A stretch of 64,000 nucleotides of DNA, taken from Chitinophaga jiangningensis. GTDB lineage: Bacteria; Bacteroidota; Bacteroidia; Chitinophagales; Chitinophagaceae. Position 1 is the stretch's first letter; every line of letters starts with the position of its first letter. This document shows positions 9,126 through 17,555 of this stretch, piece by piece. The position numbers and the translations under genes are program-made. Under the pieces are notes generated by a model that was not told the DNA's origin, made no database searches, and saw only the letters and a list, made by a program, of their open reading frames with translations. The stretch is taken from positions 1-64,000 of the forward strand of contig NZ_FRBL01000011.1 in the NCBI RefSeq assembly GCF_900142605.1. Reading direction: 5' to 3'.

Positions 9126-9476
9126 TTATTTGTGGAGATGAAAATTTCGCTTGCCAAGGAGGTAGATGCCCAGCATATTCATACAGTGAATAGCACCCAG
9201 GGTCAGCATAATCCGGCCCGTCATCTGCGCCACCGTTCCCATCACATCCAGCCAGTTGTGCAGCGCATCCCAGGTGCTGATCATCAGCGTGGCATAACCC
9301 AGGTTGAGCAGGTAGTAGCCCGTTAGTAATATCCTGTTGATAGCATCCGTCGTTTGCGCGTCCCCGTTAAAAAAATGCAGGATAAATACACGCCCGTTGC
9401 GGTAAAAAAGCCATCCCACCTGCACGGTGATTACCCATGTAATCGACAGGTAGATGAGGTATGCCAGGATATTCAT
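9126..9476 (-). CDS. Small integral membrane protein, first of a tandem paralogue pair
   Basis: 116 residues from the ATG at 9476 (MNILAYLIYL). The open frame runs further up to 9527, but a full promoter sits at 9498-9529, so the longer start would lie inside it. Three to four membrane segments; motifs RNGRVFILHFFNG and TGYYLLNLG are shared with the next gene. Function unknown. The palindrome just upstream of the promoter suggests control by a dimeric repressor not encoded in the window. Confidence 0.75.
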   Translation of the reverse strand: MNILAYLIYLSITWVITVQVGWLFYRNGRVFILHFFNGDAQTTDAINRILLTGYYLLNLGYATLMISTWDALHNWLDVMGTVAQMTGRIMLTLGAIHCMNMLGIYLLGKRNFHLHK

Positions 9477-9497
9477 AGCTGTTCGCTTTTGTTGAAA

Positions 9498-9529
9498 CAA
9501 AGCTATATCAGTTTTCCGAATTTTCAAAA
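9498..9529 (-). promoter_or_regulatory. Bacteroidota-type promoter of the membrane gene pair
   Basis: On the minus strand a TTTTG -33 element (TTG at 9527-9525) is followed after 19 bases by TAGCTTTG (9505-9498), matching the TAnnTTTG -7 consensus. Predicted initiation is close to 9490, about 14 bases before the ATG at 9476. Confidence 0.75.
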
Positions 9530-9542
9530 TTTTCTGAAAGTT

Positions 9543-9561
9543 TAGTACTTACAAAGTACTA
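9543..9561. promoter_or_regulatory. Operator-like palindrome TAGTACTT-N3-AAGTACTA
   Basis: A perfect 8+3+8 inverted repeat 14 bases upstream of the -33 element. Its form resembles operators of HxlR/MarR-type winged-helix repressors; that family assignment is inference, as no such regulator is in the window. Confidence 0.55.
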
Positions 9562-9600
9562 GAAAATTATCAGGTAATCTCCTAAACGATTGACAACAAC

Positions 9601-9703
9601 GGGGATTTCTTTTGTGCCTGCGGCACAAAAGAAATCCCCGGATGAGGAAGGCCAGCGTAAAATCGTGAAAGGGTTGAGGACCACCGGTCATCAACCCTTT
9701 CAC
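9601..9703 (-). terminator. Pair of long hairpins downstream of the deacetylase gene
   Basis: Hairpin one is a perfect 18-bp stem 9601-9618 / 9622-9639 with triloop TGC. Hairpin two has arms GTGAAAGGGTTGA (9665-9677) and its complement (9691-9703), with an inner GACC-ACC-GGTC stem. The second lies 21 bases past the stop at 9724 and probably ends that transcript. No long T-run follows. Confidence 0.6.
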
Positions 9704-9723
9704 TTAAAGAAAACATAGTTTTA

Positions 9724-10659
9724 CTACTCCCTGATACTCGTCTTATCCGCCAGCGTCATCCGCGCAATTTCATCCTTGCGCTTAAACGACACCCCCTTAT
9801 GCCCCTGTATATATTGCAACAACTCCGCCGTTGCCTTCACCATCTGCGGAGTTCCGCCGATACGGTCGTGGAAACTGATGCTAAGCTGCCGGCGCCGCCG
9901 GGCCGATTCCTCATACAATTGATCAAACTCCATCTTCACCTGTTTTAAAAACTGATCAGTAGAAAAGTGTTTTCCTTCAATCAGCAATATATCATTACAG
10001 CGCAGGGTATACGGCACCACGGCAAAGTCCTTGTTGTTTACCTGAATGATAAAAGGCTCGTCCCGGCTCAGGTCATCAATATGATAAGTGAAGCCAAGCT
10101 CCTGCAGGATTTTCAGTGTGTTCTCCCCACGGCGCAGCCAGTTGGCATTGTAGCCCACCGGATTAAAACCCGTCACCTTTCGGATAGCGTCAGCACCATC
10201 GGCAATGAACTGCTTCTCCTGTTCATATGGCAGGTTATACTGAGTGGTCCAGTCCATCCCATGCCCCGCCGCCTCGTGGCCACGCTGCACAATCTCCTTC
10301 GCCACCTCAGGATGCTTCAGCACCGCCGATCCTACCATGTGTGACGTTACCTTTACGTCAAACCTGTCCCAGTTGTCCAGCATTCGCTGCACCCCTTCCT
10401 TGTAACCATAGGCATACCACGTGGCGCCCGGCAAATCCCTGAAGCCCGGCAACATATTATTGGGAAAGGGACTCTCCGCATTATCCGGCTGCCCACCGGA
10501 TTCGAACTGCATGGAAATACTTACCACCAGCCTCGATCCATCGGCCCAGGAGGATTGTTTTGAAGTGTCCCTTCCTGCTGCCAGACTCCCAAACGGTTGT
10601 ACTAATCCTGCCATACCCAATACGGCGCTTTGTTTCATAAAATGTCTCCTGGAACTCAT
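9724..10659 (-). CDS. Polysaccharide deacetylase family protein (PuuE-like) with Tat signal
   Basis: 311 residues. The N-terminus carries a twin-arginine motif (SRRHFMK) and hydrophobic stretch, so folded export is likely. The body follows the PuuE-type deacetylase barrel: VVSISMQFESGG, a conserved YGYKEGVQRML, VTSHMVGSAV, GHEAAGHGMDWT and YNANWLRRGENTL. Related proteins act as N-deacetylases or, in the PuuE branch, on allantoin-type compounds; the substrate here is unknown. The start overlaps the end of the upstream DoxX gene (a GTG at 10665 shares one base with its TAG), so the two are co-transcribed. Confidence 0.85.
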   Translation of the reverse strand: MSSRRHFMKQSAVLGMAGLVQPFGSLAAGRDTSKQSSWADGSRLVVSISMQFESGGQPDNAESPFPNNMLPGFRDLPGATWYAYGYKEGVQRMLDNWDRFDVKVTSHMVGSAVLKHPEVAKEIVQRGHEAAGHGMDWTTQYNLPYEQEKQFIADGADAIRKVTGFNPVGYNANWLRRGENTLKILQELGFTYHIDDLSRDEPFIIQVNNKDFAVVPYTLRCNDILLIEGKHFSTDQFLKQVKMEFDQLYEESARRRRQLSISFHDRIGGTPQMVKATAELLQYIQGHKGVSFKRKDEIARMTLADKTSIRE

Positions 10660-10664
10660 GGCCA

Positions 10665-11057
10665 CTATTTTTTAAGGAGGTTATCCAATGCCCAGGCATT
10701 GCTGGAAATATACTGTAACAGGGCCGCAAAAAATGCCACATGGATCAACTGTGATGGTATCCAATCCCAGTTTTCCACCATACAGCTGCCAAAAATCAGG
10801 GCAGTCATCACCAGCGCCCCCGCTATCAGGGCAGGCTTGGTAAACAGGCCCAGTAACAGCAATAAGCCCACAATAAATTCGGCAATAGGAAGAATATAAC
10901 TGAAAGGCACTACCATGGCAGATGGCAGCATGGACTTTTCAAAAGAGCCTACCATCCAGCTGCTGAAGCCATTCAATTTGGGTAAACGTACAAGGCCATG
11001 GCCAAACATGCTGGCCGCTACAGCCAGTCGTAATAACAAATAAACAGTTGCGTTCAT
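10665..11057 (-). CDS. DoxX family membrane protein
   Basis: 130 residues with four membrane segments (about 5-22, 45-70, 72-92, 105-122). The GHGLVRLPKL opening and the IAEFIVGLLLLLGLFTKPA block are typical of DoxX/TQO small-subunit-like proteins. The family includes parts of quinone oxidoreductases and redox-associated proteins, but most members are uncharacterised. It is the first gene of a two-gene unit with the deacetylase. Confidence 0.85.
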   Translation of the reverse strand: MNATVYLLLRLAVAASMFGHGLVRLPKLNGFSSWMVGSFEKSMLPSAMVVPFSYILPIAEFIVGLLLLLGLFTKPALIAGALVMTALIFGSCMVENWDWIPSQLIHVAFFAALLQYISSNAWALDNLLKK

Positions 11058-11146
11058 GTATCATTAAATTTTATGATACAAAAGTGCAGGAAACCATTGG
11101 GGTGTAACTGGTATAATTAGGTGGTTTATTTGTATAAATCTTGCAT

Positions 11147-11710
11147 TTACCACCATTTACGATTGGCAGGATATTGCCGGATGCTGGTCATATTGTTTAC
11201 CAACACCGCTACCAGCAAGAGTATGGCCACACCGCTGGCTACGGGACTGATCACATACCAGTATCCCAGTTTGCGGATCGCGGGCGACCCGGCAATGGCC
11301 AGTAAAGCCGTAGCCCCACCCGGTGGATGCACCGTTTTGGTCATCTGCATCACAATCAGGCTCAAAGCCACCGCCAGCGCACAGGCCAGCCACTCAAATT
11401 CAGGCCAGGGTATCAGAAATCGTACGGTAACGCCTACAATGGCACTAAGGATATGTCCCCCAATCAGGTTCCGGGGTTGGGCAAGCGGACTTTGGGTATG
11501 CCCATATATCAGTACAGCAGAGGCGCCGAAAGAACCAATCAGAAACAGGTTATCTTTTACAGGCAAATAAAAATGGCTCAGCATCCCCACCGCTGCTATC
11601 CCTACAAAAGCCCCCACAAAAGACCATATTATATTTTGCTTATCAATCATGGTTTCCCTGTACATCACGTACCGGGCTACACGTATGCTACGTTTAATCC
11701 TGTGTTTCAT
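11147..11710 (-). CDS. HPP family integral membrane protein
   Basis: 187 residues, four or five membrane helices after a basic N-terminus. The family signature HPPGGATALLA is at about residues 127-137, together with FGASAVLIYGHTQSPLAQPRN. HPP proteins include nitrite transporters of chloroplasts and cyanobacteria; bacterial homologues are often of unknown cargo. Stands alone between DoxX and xseB. Confidence 0.9.
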   Translation of the reverse strand: MKHRIKRSIRVARYVMYRETMIDKQNIIWSFVGAFVGIAAVGMLSHFYLPVKDNLFLIGSFGASAVLIYGHTQSPLAQPRNLIGGHILSAIVGVTVRFLIPWPEFEWLACALAVALSLIVMQMTKTVHPPGGATALLAIAGSPAIRKLGYWYVISPVASGVAILLLVAVLVNNMTSIRQYPANRKWW

Positions 11711-11756
11711 AATAATCGTGGCGCAAAATTAATAACTGGCACCCACAATTAAAACA

Positions 11757-11960
11757 CTACTTGTTATTATCCAGCTGCTTAATAATGTTATTCACCTCCG
11801 TTTCTGTAGCCCGCAGCTTCTGCTGGCAAAATGCAATCAGCTCCGCGGCACGCTTTACTTTTTCGGATAACAGGTCTACTGAAACCGTTTCCTGTTCTAT
11901 TTCTTCAGCTATTTCCTGCAGCTCCTGGTAAGCTGCATCATATGTCAGTTCCTCGCTCAT
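11757..11960 (-). CDS. xseB: Exodeoxyribonuclease VII small subunit
   Basis: 67 residues, almost entirely helical, matching XseB: LTYDAAYQELQEIAEEIE, then LSEKVKRAAELIAFCQQKL and a short tail. The small subunit packs on the large subunit's helical domain in a nuclease that degrades single-stranded DNA from both ends. Its start lies 23 bases inside the 3' end of xseA, so translation is coupled. Confidence 0.95.
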   Translation of the reverse strand: MSEELTYDAAYQELQEIAEEIEQETVSVDLLSEKVKRAAELIAFCQQKLRATETEVNNIIKQLDNNK

Positions 11961-13308
11961 CTGTATTGGATTTAGATTGGACTACTGCCTGAATGGCCGT
12001 ATCCTGTAATTGAATGGTGATATTATTTCCTGCTGTAATGTCTGCGGCATCCTTCAGCAACTCGCCGTTCTTATATACCAGCGCAAAGCCACGCTTCAGC
12101 ATACTTTCGGGCGCCAGCATTTTAAAAAACTGTTGTTGCTGCCGCAGCTTTTCCTGCTCGCGTTGCAAGCGTGTGCCCGGCCTGGCCAGGAGCGCTGCCT
12201 GCATAAAGAGCACCTGTTGCTTTTGCTGTTGCAACAGCTGCTTCGCACCACGGTCTATGCCATGCCGCAGGTGCAGCAGTTCTTCTCTCCCTACCCCCAA
12301 AATAGCCCTTGTTTTATTGATAATATCCTGCTGGAGATGGTACATCTGGCGGTTGCCCATGGCTACGGCCTGCTGGGCGCGTACCAGTATGCGTTGCCGG
12401 AATTGCAGCAAGGCATCCTCATAGCCACGATTATGTGCGATGATCAACTCTGCCGCTTTGGTAGGGGTTTTCACGGCGGTATGCGCCATCATATCTGTCA
12501 CTGTTTCATTTTTCTGGTGACCGATGCCGGTGATCACCGGAATGGGAAACCTGGCCACTACCCTGCCCAGCTGATAGCTGTCGAACAACAAAAAATCGGT
12601 TTGCGCACCGCCACCACGGATGATAACCACCACATCGTACGCCTTTCCTGCATTGAACACATCCACCATGCGCTGTTGTACCAACTCGGCATTGGCTTCT
12701 CCCTGCACAACGGTAAAATAGGTATCCAGCTTAAACGTATAGCCAAAGCCGTTATTAACCAGTGTATGATGGAAATCCTGATAGCCGGCACTGTTGCCGG
12801 AAGTAACCACGGCAATCTGCTGGATCACGGCCGGCAGCGGCAACTCCTGGTTGCGGGTAATATACCGCTCCCCCACTAACCGCACGGCATCAGCATTTTC
12901 AGCAAGGAGTCGCGCCAGCGTTTGTTGCTTCTGCTGCTCCAGTTGCCCGATAGTAAAGCTGATGTCCACATCCTGCACGGTTACCTGCAGGCCATGTACC
13001 TGGTGATAGCTGACGGTTACCTGTACCAGCACATGGATGTTATTGCGAAACGGCTGCCCGGTGATCAGCTCAAAAGCCTTGATCTGCCGGCTGCCGTTAC
13101 CCCAGGCATTGGCTGCCACGCGGGCCACTATACCACTACGCTCATCTTTCTCCACCAGGTCGAAATAATGAATGTTTTTATCGGGATAAAAGGAATGACT
13201 GGTAATATCTGCTTTCACCCAATAGCTCTGCCCGGCAAAGGCTTGCTGCACCACCGCTCTGATGCGGGCGCTCAGCTCTGATAAACGTATAGCGTTAGGG
13301 TGACTCAT
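11938..13308 (-). CDS. xseA: Exodeoxyribonuclease VII large subunit
   Basis: 456 residues, the usual XseA length. An N-terminal OB-fold (about 1-110, LSELSARIRAVV and VKADITSH), a catalytic domain with VVTSGNSAGYQDF and the conserved GIGHQKNETVTD, VKTPTKAAEL block, then a coiled helical region rich in Gln that binds XseB, and a C-terminal segment (MLKRGFALVYKNGELL). Acts in repair of single-stranded DNA ends in the cytoplasm. Overlaps xseB by 23 bases. Confidence 0.95.
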   Translation of the reverse strand: MSHPNAIRLSELSARIRAVVQQAFAGQSYWVKADITSHSFYPDKNIHYFDLVEKDERSGIVARVAANAWGNGSRQIKAFELITGQPFRNNIHVLVQVTVSYHQVHGLQVTVQDVDISFTIGQLEQQKQQTLARLLAENADAVRLVGERYITRNQELPLPAVIQQIAVVTSGNSAGYQDFHHTLVNNGFGYTFKLDTYFTVVQGEANAELVQQRMVDVFNAGKAYDVVVIIRGGGAQTDFLLFDSYQLGRVVARFPIPVITGIGHQKNETVTDMMAHTAVKTPTKAAELIIAHNRGYEDALLQFRQRILVRAQQAVAMGNRQMYHLQQDIINKTRAILGVGREELLHLRHGIDRGAKQLLQQQKQQVLFMQAALLARPGTRLQREQEKLRQQQQFFKMLAPESMLKRGFALVYKNGELLKDAADITAGNNITIQLQDTAIQAVVQSKSNTDERGTDI

Positions 13309-13337
13309 ACTGCGAAGATAAAGAAATTGGCAGCAGC

Positions 13338-13943
13338 CTATTCATAATCGGTGATGCCGAGGCGGGCAAAAAATTCGGCTTCCGGCAGCTCCCGCACCTC
13401 GCCGGAGCGAAGGTCGCCCAGCTCAATGCCTTCAATGGAAACGCGCACCAGGCGCTGACAACGATGACGGATATGATCCAGCATTTTACGGATCTGGTGA
13501 AACTTCCCTTCCACCAGCGTCATGCGCAGCCAGGTATGCGGGTGATCGTTATAATCCCCCGGCCGGTTGGCCAGGTTATCAGGTGGGGTAGTACGGTCCA
13601 CCTCACAGGGCAGTGTGGTGTAATCTTCCTTGTGGCCGGACATAAAGGTGATGCCATTACGCAGCACCTCAATGCTGGCATCGGTCACTATATTTTTCGC
13701 CTTCACCACATAGGTACGTTTATGCGGTACCGTACCCTGAAAGAGCAATTTGGTCACTTTCTTGTTGGTAGTGAGCAACAACAGGCCTTCCGAAGCGTTG
13801 TCCAGTCGCCCGATGGCATGTGTACCTTCCGGAAAATCAAAATCCAGATCGCCCAACAGCCGCACCGGATGCGGACTTACAAACTGGGAAACCATATTAT
13901 AAGGCTTGTGTATAACGAAATATCGGTGACCACTACTATTCAT
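13338..13943 (-). CDS. Pseudouridine synthase of the RsuA/RluE type
   Basis: 201 residues without an S4 domain, as in RluE. It opens with YFVIHKPYNMVSQF, has the catalytic aspartate Asp48 in IGRLDNASEGLLLLT, and ends with EGKFHQIRKMLDHI and RLVRVSIEGIELGDL. It converts a uridine of ribosomal RNA to pseudouridine; RluE acts on U2457 of 23S rRNA in E. coli, and the same target here is an inference. Monocistronic, divergent from ywbE. Confidence 0.9.
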   Translation of the reverse strand: MNSSGHRYFVIHKPYNMVSQFVSPHPVRLLGDLDFDFPEGTHAIGRLDNASEGLLLLTTNKKVTKLLFQGTVPHKRTYVVKAKNIVTDASIEVLRNGITFMSGHKEDYTTLPCEVDRTTPPDNLANRPGDYNDHPHTWLRMTLVEGKFHQIRKMLDHIRHRCQRLVRVSIEGIELGDLRSGEVRELPEAEFFARLGITDYE

Positions 13944-13981
13944 GATGAGCGCAAAGGTACAGAATTAAGTAACTTTGCCAC

Positions 13982-14176
13982 ATGGACGGACAATACAGAA
14001 AAGATATCTATCCCGGACTGGAGGTAGGTATCATACTCAAAAAAGACCAGCGCAGCGGCAAAAAAACCTATGGTATCGTAAAAGACCTGCTCACTTCAGC
14101 AGCCTATCATTCCCGCGGTATCAAGGTGCGCCTGGAAGACGGCCAGATAGGCCGCGTAGCCGAGATTATCGGATAA
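13982..14176 (+). CDS. ywbE: YwbE family protein
   Basis: 64 residues matching YwbE (DUF2196): YPGLEVGIILKKDQRSGKKTYGIVKDLLT and a KVRLEDGQIGRVAEII end. A small beta-barrel-like protein, frequent in bacteria, with no established function. Starts 38 bases from the divergent pseudouridine synthase gene. Confidence 0.9.
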   Translation: MDGQYRKDIYPGLEVGIILKKDQRSGKKTYGIVKDLLTSAAYHSRGIKVRLEDGQIGRVAEIIG

Positions 14177-14232
14177 TCATTACATTTGCCCGCATACCCA
14201 ACTACTTACTAACTCATTACTTGCTAAAACGA

Positions 14233-14976
14233 ATGGATCAGTTAATTTTTCACTGGGCTGGAAATCTAAGGTTTTTGCGTAAACGGAAAGGCTTAACACA
14301 ACAGCAACTCGCCGATGCCACAACCATAAAAAAAGGACGCCTGGCCGCACAGGAAAGCGGTAAAACCCGCAACCCCCGGATGGAAGACCAGGTACGTATT
14401 TCCACCTACTTCAACATTCCGGTGGACCACCTGATTAAATCAGACCTCAGCGCATTCACTGCCGAGCAGCTGTATGAACTGGAAACAACCGCGCCGCTGG
14501 ATATAACCGGCAAGCATATACGCGTATTACCCATCACGGTAAACAGCGATAACGAAGAGAATATGGAGTTTGTACCGGTAAAAGCGAAAGCGGGCTACAG
14601 CCGTGGGTTTAGTGATCCGGAATTCATCGCATCTCTCCCTAAATTCTCCCTGCCAGGATTACCAAGAGAAAAAACTATCCGTATGTTTCCCGTTAGCGGC
14701 GACAGCATGCAGCCCATCCCCGATGGCAGCCATGTGATTGCCCAGTACGTGGACGACTGGAGCGTGGTGAAGTCAGACACCCCCTGCGTTGTAGTGTTGA
14801 AAGATGAAGAAGATATCCTGTTCAAACTGGTGGACAACACCATGAAACTGGATGGCACACTGCGCCTGCACTCCCTTAACCCGACCTACAAGCCGTTTAA
14901 GGTGAATGCCAACGAAGTATCCGAAATATGGAAATTCATCGGGTATGTAAGCCGCGAAATGCCGGCTGCCAGCTGA
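14233..14976 (+). CDS. HTH (XRE) - peptidase S24 (LexA-like) transcriptional regulator
   Basis: 247 residues from the ATG at 14233; the frame is open further up but that part overlaps ywbE. An XRE helix-turn-helix (about 8-62, GNLRFLRKRKGLTQQQLADAT) is joined to an S24 domain (about 115-245) with the catalytic serine in PVSGDSMQP and a candidate lysine in DILFKLV. An Ala-Gly pair in KAKAGYSRG stands where LexA-type repressors are cut. The layout suggests a stress-responsive, self-cleaving repressor. No umuC or prophage gene is next to it. Its stop abuts the convergent DinB stop. Confidence 0.85.
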   Translation: MDQLIFHWAGNLRFLRKRKGLTQQQLADATTIKKGRLAAQESGKTRNPRMEDQVRISTYFNIPVDHLIKSDLSAFTAEQLYELETTAPLDITGKHIRVLPITVNSDNEENMEFVPVKAKAGYSRGFSDPEFIASLPKFSLPGLPREKTIRMFPVSGDSMQPIPDGSHVIAQYVDDWSVVKSDTPCVVVLKDEEDILFKLVDNTMKLDGTLRLHSLNPTYKPFKVNANEVSEIWKFIGYVSREMPAAS

Positions 14977-15456
14977 TTATTTATTCACCAGCGCCAACTG
15001 ACCCAGGTGATAGGAAATATGCGTGAGCCTCGACAGTAACACGTTAAAGCGGTTTCTGTGAGGCTCTTTTTCAAACTCCTCCGGCGTCACCATCGTATGG
15101 CGATCCAACCACTCTTCGGCCGACAATTGCCTGAATGCCGCACTAATAGCAGCATTTACATCTTTCCAATAAGTTCTTAACTCACCCGGCATAGGTAAAG
15201 CCGTTTCAGGACTATCAGGATGGGTGATAAAGAACTCATCCAGGTTGGGATATCTGCGCTCTCCCAGTCCCAGCAGAGGCAGCAGCATATCATGCACGGC
15301 CGTCATGTGGCCGAGGATGTAAATGATCCGGTTTCTGCCGGGCGCCACCTGCAAATACATGTCTTCGTCCTTGTAATTATCAAATGCGGTGGTGATTCTT
15401 TTCACCTGACTGTCCCAGTTGGACAGGGTAATGCCTATTAATGGATTTGTTTCCAT
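14977..15456 (-). CDS. DinB family protein
   Basis: 159 residues from METNPLIG at 15456; the open frame extends upstream but overlaps the hydrolase gene. A four-helix DinB-like bundle with metal-ligand-type histidines in LGHMTAVHDM and LTHISYHLGQL. The family is a set of putative metal-dependent hydrolases or thiol transferases; the substrate is unknown. It follows the alpha/beta hydrolase by 13 bases on the same strand. Confidence 0.85.
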   Translation of the reverse strand: METNPLIGITLSNWDSQVKRITTAFDNYKDEDMYLQVAPGRNRIIYILGHMTAVHDMLLPLLGLGERRYPNLDEFFITHPDSPETALPMPGELRTYWKDVNAAISAAFRQLSAEEWLDRHTMVTPEEFEKEPHRNRFNVLLSRLTHISYHLGQLALVNK

Positions 15457-15469
15457 AGAAATACTGGTA

Positions 15470-16252
15470 TTAATAAGTTCTGATCCAATCAAGTACATAC
15501 GCGGCATCTTCCTCCCAGGTTGGCTGCCCCAACACAAAATGATTGCGTCCTTCCACTTCCCTGAAATGCGTGAGATAACCGTTTTGTTTATATCTTTTGA
15601 AATTTGAAAATACAAGTGAAGACGGCACGATCCTATCCTCCCCGCCGCCGATGAGCAGGAGCGGCGCATGCGGCTTACCGAAATCAATTTTTGCCGCCGC
15701 CGTAAGTCCATCCCGCAGAATGCGCCTCGATTCCGGCACCGCATACTCCTCATAAGTTTTCAATTGCTGATCATGCGGCATGCCATTCGTAAACGCATAT
15801 TGCCATTCTTTAAACGAAAGCATGTATGGCTGGTTAGCCGAAGTATAAAAGCCCAGCGGCTTAAACGTAGCTTTTAACACGGAATACCTCAACGAATACA
15901 CGCCGAGTGGCGGCACGGGATGTATGGCAATACCGGCAGCGCCAATATTACGTTGCAGCAAAAGTTGTGTGATCAATCCTCCCAGGGAATGGCCCATGAT
16001 GATGGGCGTTTCGGCCTGCACACTGGCAATATCCCCGTAGTAATGTACGAGGTCGCGCAGGCGAATACTGGCCACCAGTGGATCGGGATGCCGCTGCCGC
16101 AATGCCGGAGCAGAAATATTTTTATGCGGCCATGGTGGCGCAATTACCTTGTAGCCGTGTTGCTCGAAATAACGTTTCCAATTATCCCACATGGCAACGG
16201 TTACAAATGCGCCATGGATCAATAAGATAGTTCTTGTATTCAGTTCTCTCAT
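15470..16252 (-). CDS. Alpha/beta hydrolase
   Basis: 260 residues. ILLIHGAFVT provides the oxyanion strand, GHSLGG (about residues 88-93) the nucleophile elbow with Ser, LLLIGGGEDRIVP the acid and EGRNHFVLG the histidine. No signal peptide, so cytoplasmic. Substrate not predictable. Upstream lies a Crp/Fnr gene on the same strand, 95 bases away, which may share regulation. Confidence 0.9.
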   Translation of the reverse strand: MRELNTRTILLIHGAFVTVAMWDNWKRYFEQHGYKVIAPPWPHKNISAPALRQRHPDPLVASIRLRDLVHYYGDIASVQAETPIIMGHSLGGLITQLLLQRNIGAAGIAIHPVPPLGVYSLRYSVLKATFKPLGFYTSANQPYMLSFKEWQYAFTNGMPHDQQLKTYEEYAVPESRRILRDGLTAAAKIDFGKPHAPLLLIGGGEDRIVPSSLVFSNFKRYKQNGYLTHFREVEGRNHFVLGQPTWEEDAAYVLDWIRTY

Positions 16253-16347
16253 ATCGGAATTTTGGGATCCTTATGATTACCAAAATTCCAATTATGTAAA
16301 TGGGTTACAAATGACAAACGGCAAAAAATACAATTGACAAATATCAA

Positions 16348-16935
16348 CTACTCATTTTTCAGATAGGCCTGTTTGCGAATACGGCTGAGCGTTTCAGGGG
16401 AAATGCCCAGGTAAGAGGCGATCATATTCTGTGGGAATCGCTGCACAAATGCGGGCTGGTGACGGAGCATATCCAGGTAGCGTTCTTCTGCAGTGAGGGT
16501 GATGGCCGCATGAATCCGCTTTTGTGCAGCTACGGCGTGGCGCTTATCCATTTCGGCGGTAAGGATGCGCATGGCAGGTATACTATTGCGGATCTCCCAC
16601 CAGTCGTCGTAATGAATCTGCAGCAGCGTTGTATCTTCCCATGCATCGATGTTGTAGGCAGATACAGAGCCCAGTTCAAAGCTTTCCCTGTCGGACATCC
16701 ACCAGTCCTCAATCCCAAACTGCACAATATGCTCCACTCCCTTATCATCCACGGAATACTGGCGCATAGCGCCTTTTGTAATAAAAGCCAGGTGCCGGCA
16801 GATGTCGCCTTCCTGCAACAGGTATTGTCGTTTACGGATTTTGCGGGGTTTAAAAGCGTTTTGCAATAACAACAGTTCCTGTTCGGAAATGGGGTGCTCG
16901 GTATATCGCCGGATATAGTTAAAAAATGTTTCCAT
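16348..16935 (-). CDS. Crp/Fnr family transcriptional regulator
   Basis: 195 residues. A cyclic-nucleotide-binding-like beta roll (about 20-120, YLLQEGDICRHLAFITKGAMRQY) is followed by a C-terminal helix-turn-helix (FPQNMIASYLGISPETLSRIRK, residues about 167-188). No clustered cysteines, so not an Fe-S Fnr. Effector unknown; such regulators are very common in Chitinophagaceae next to the small gene they control. Confidence 0.9.
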   Translation of the reverse strand: METFFNYIRRYTEHPISEQELLLLQNAFKPRKIRKRQYLLQEGDICRHLAFITKGAMRQYSVDDKGVEHIVQFGIEDWWMSDRESFELGSVSAYNIDAWEDTTLLQIHYDDWWEIRNSIPAMRILTAEMDKRHAVAAQKRIHAAITLTAEERYLDMLRHQPAFVQRFPQNMIASYLGISPETLSRIRKQAYLKNE

Positions 16936-17006
16936 AAAGTGGTTAAATGACGGATTTCTAAGATAAGCAATTATTAGCTCCCTGCGGTATTCCTGCGGTA
17001 TAACAC

Positions 17007-17495
17007 CTATCTGGCGAAAGGATAGAAATTAAGTGGCTTCCAGGGCCCGTGCAGGTATTTCCAGGTATGTAAGCCGGTTGTTTTCACCTGGAAGGGCGAA
17101 AAATTTTCCATTAGTTTTTCCCTGGTTTGTGTGGCCTTATAAGCGGTCACTTTATTCTGAATGGTTATGTGTGGGCGTAGCGGTTGCTGATCTTGTTTAA
17201 TGAGATGCGGGAGCCACTGCTGCTGCATGGCGGCGTGAAGCTCCGAGAGCGCCTGGCAGTGGAGCGAATAGGCACAACCCAGTCCAAATGAAAAAACCCC
17301 CGTGACATCCAGTAACAACGGTGGCCGCCGTGCCAGCCCGGGTAATGCGGCCAGGATACCGGCATCCTCATCCGGGAGTTTATAAAAGAGGGTAATATGT
17401 GCGTCCAGGTAATTGGCATGCGTGGGAAAATGGGCGGCACGCAGCGCATTGAAATACGCCTGTGCACTGTCTTCCATTTGTAGTGTAAGAATCAT
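17007..17495 (-). CDS. 2'-5' RNA ligase family protein (2H phosphoesterase)
   Basis: 162 residues with the two HxT motifs that define the 2H superfamily: HITLFYKL near residue 33 and RPHITIQNK near 107. These enzymes hydrolyse or join 2',5'- or cyclic phosphodiester bonds in RNA or nucleotides. Single gene, divergent from the hypothetical gene at 17556. Confidence 0.85.
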   Translation of the reverse strand: MILTLQMEDSAQAYFNALRAAHFPTHANYLDAHITLFYKLPDEDAGILAALPGLARRPPLLLDVTGVFSFGLGCAYSLHCQALSELHAAMQQQWLPHLIKQDQQPLRPHITIQNKVTAYKATQTREKLMENFSPFQVKTTGLHTWKYLHGPWKPLNFYPFAR

Positions 17496-17529
17496 ATCCG
17501 CTGCAATTTAAAGTTAATCCGTGGTTATT

Positions 17530-17537
17530 TATATTTG
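17530..17537 (+). promoter_or_regulatory. TAnnTTTG -7 element
   Basis: TATATTTG. No good -33 TTG is seen 19-21 bases upstream. Its position argues that the reading frame starts downstream of 17537. Confidence 0.5.
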
Positions 17538-17555
17538 CAGCAAGAGCTAACGACA

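Noticed and set aside
14977..15753. Longer start for the DinB gene
   Set aside because: The extra 99 codons overlap the alpha/beta hydrolase gene and do not resemble DinB; the ATG at 15456 fits the family's length.
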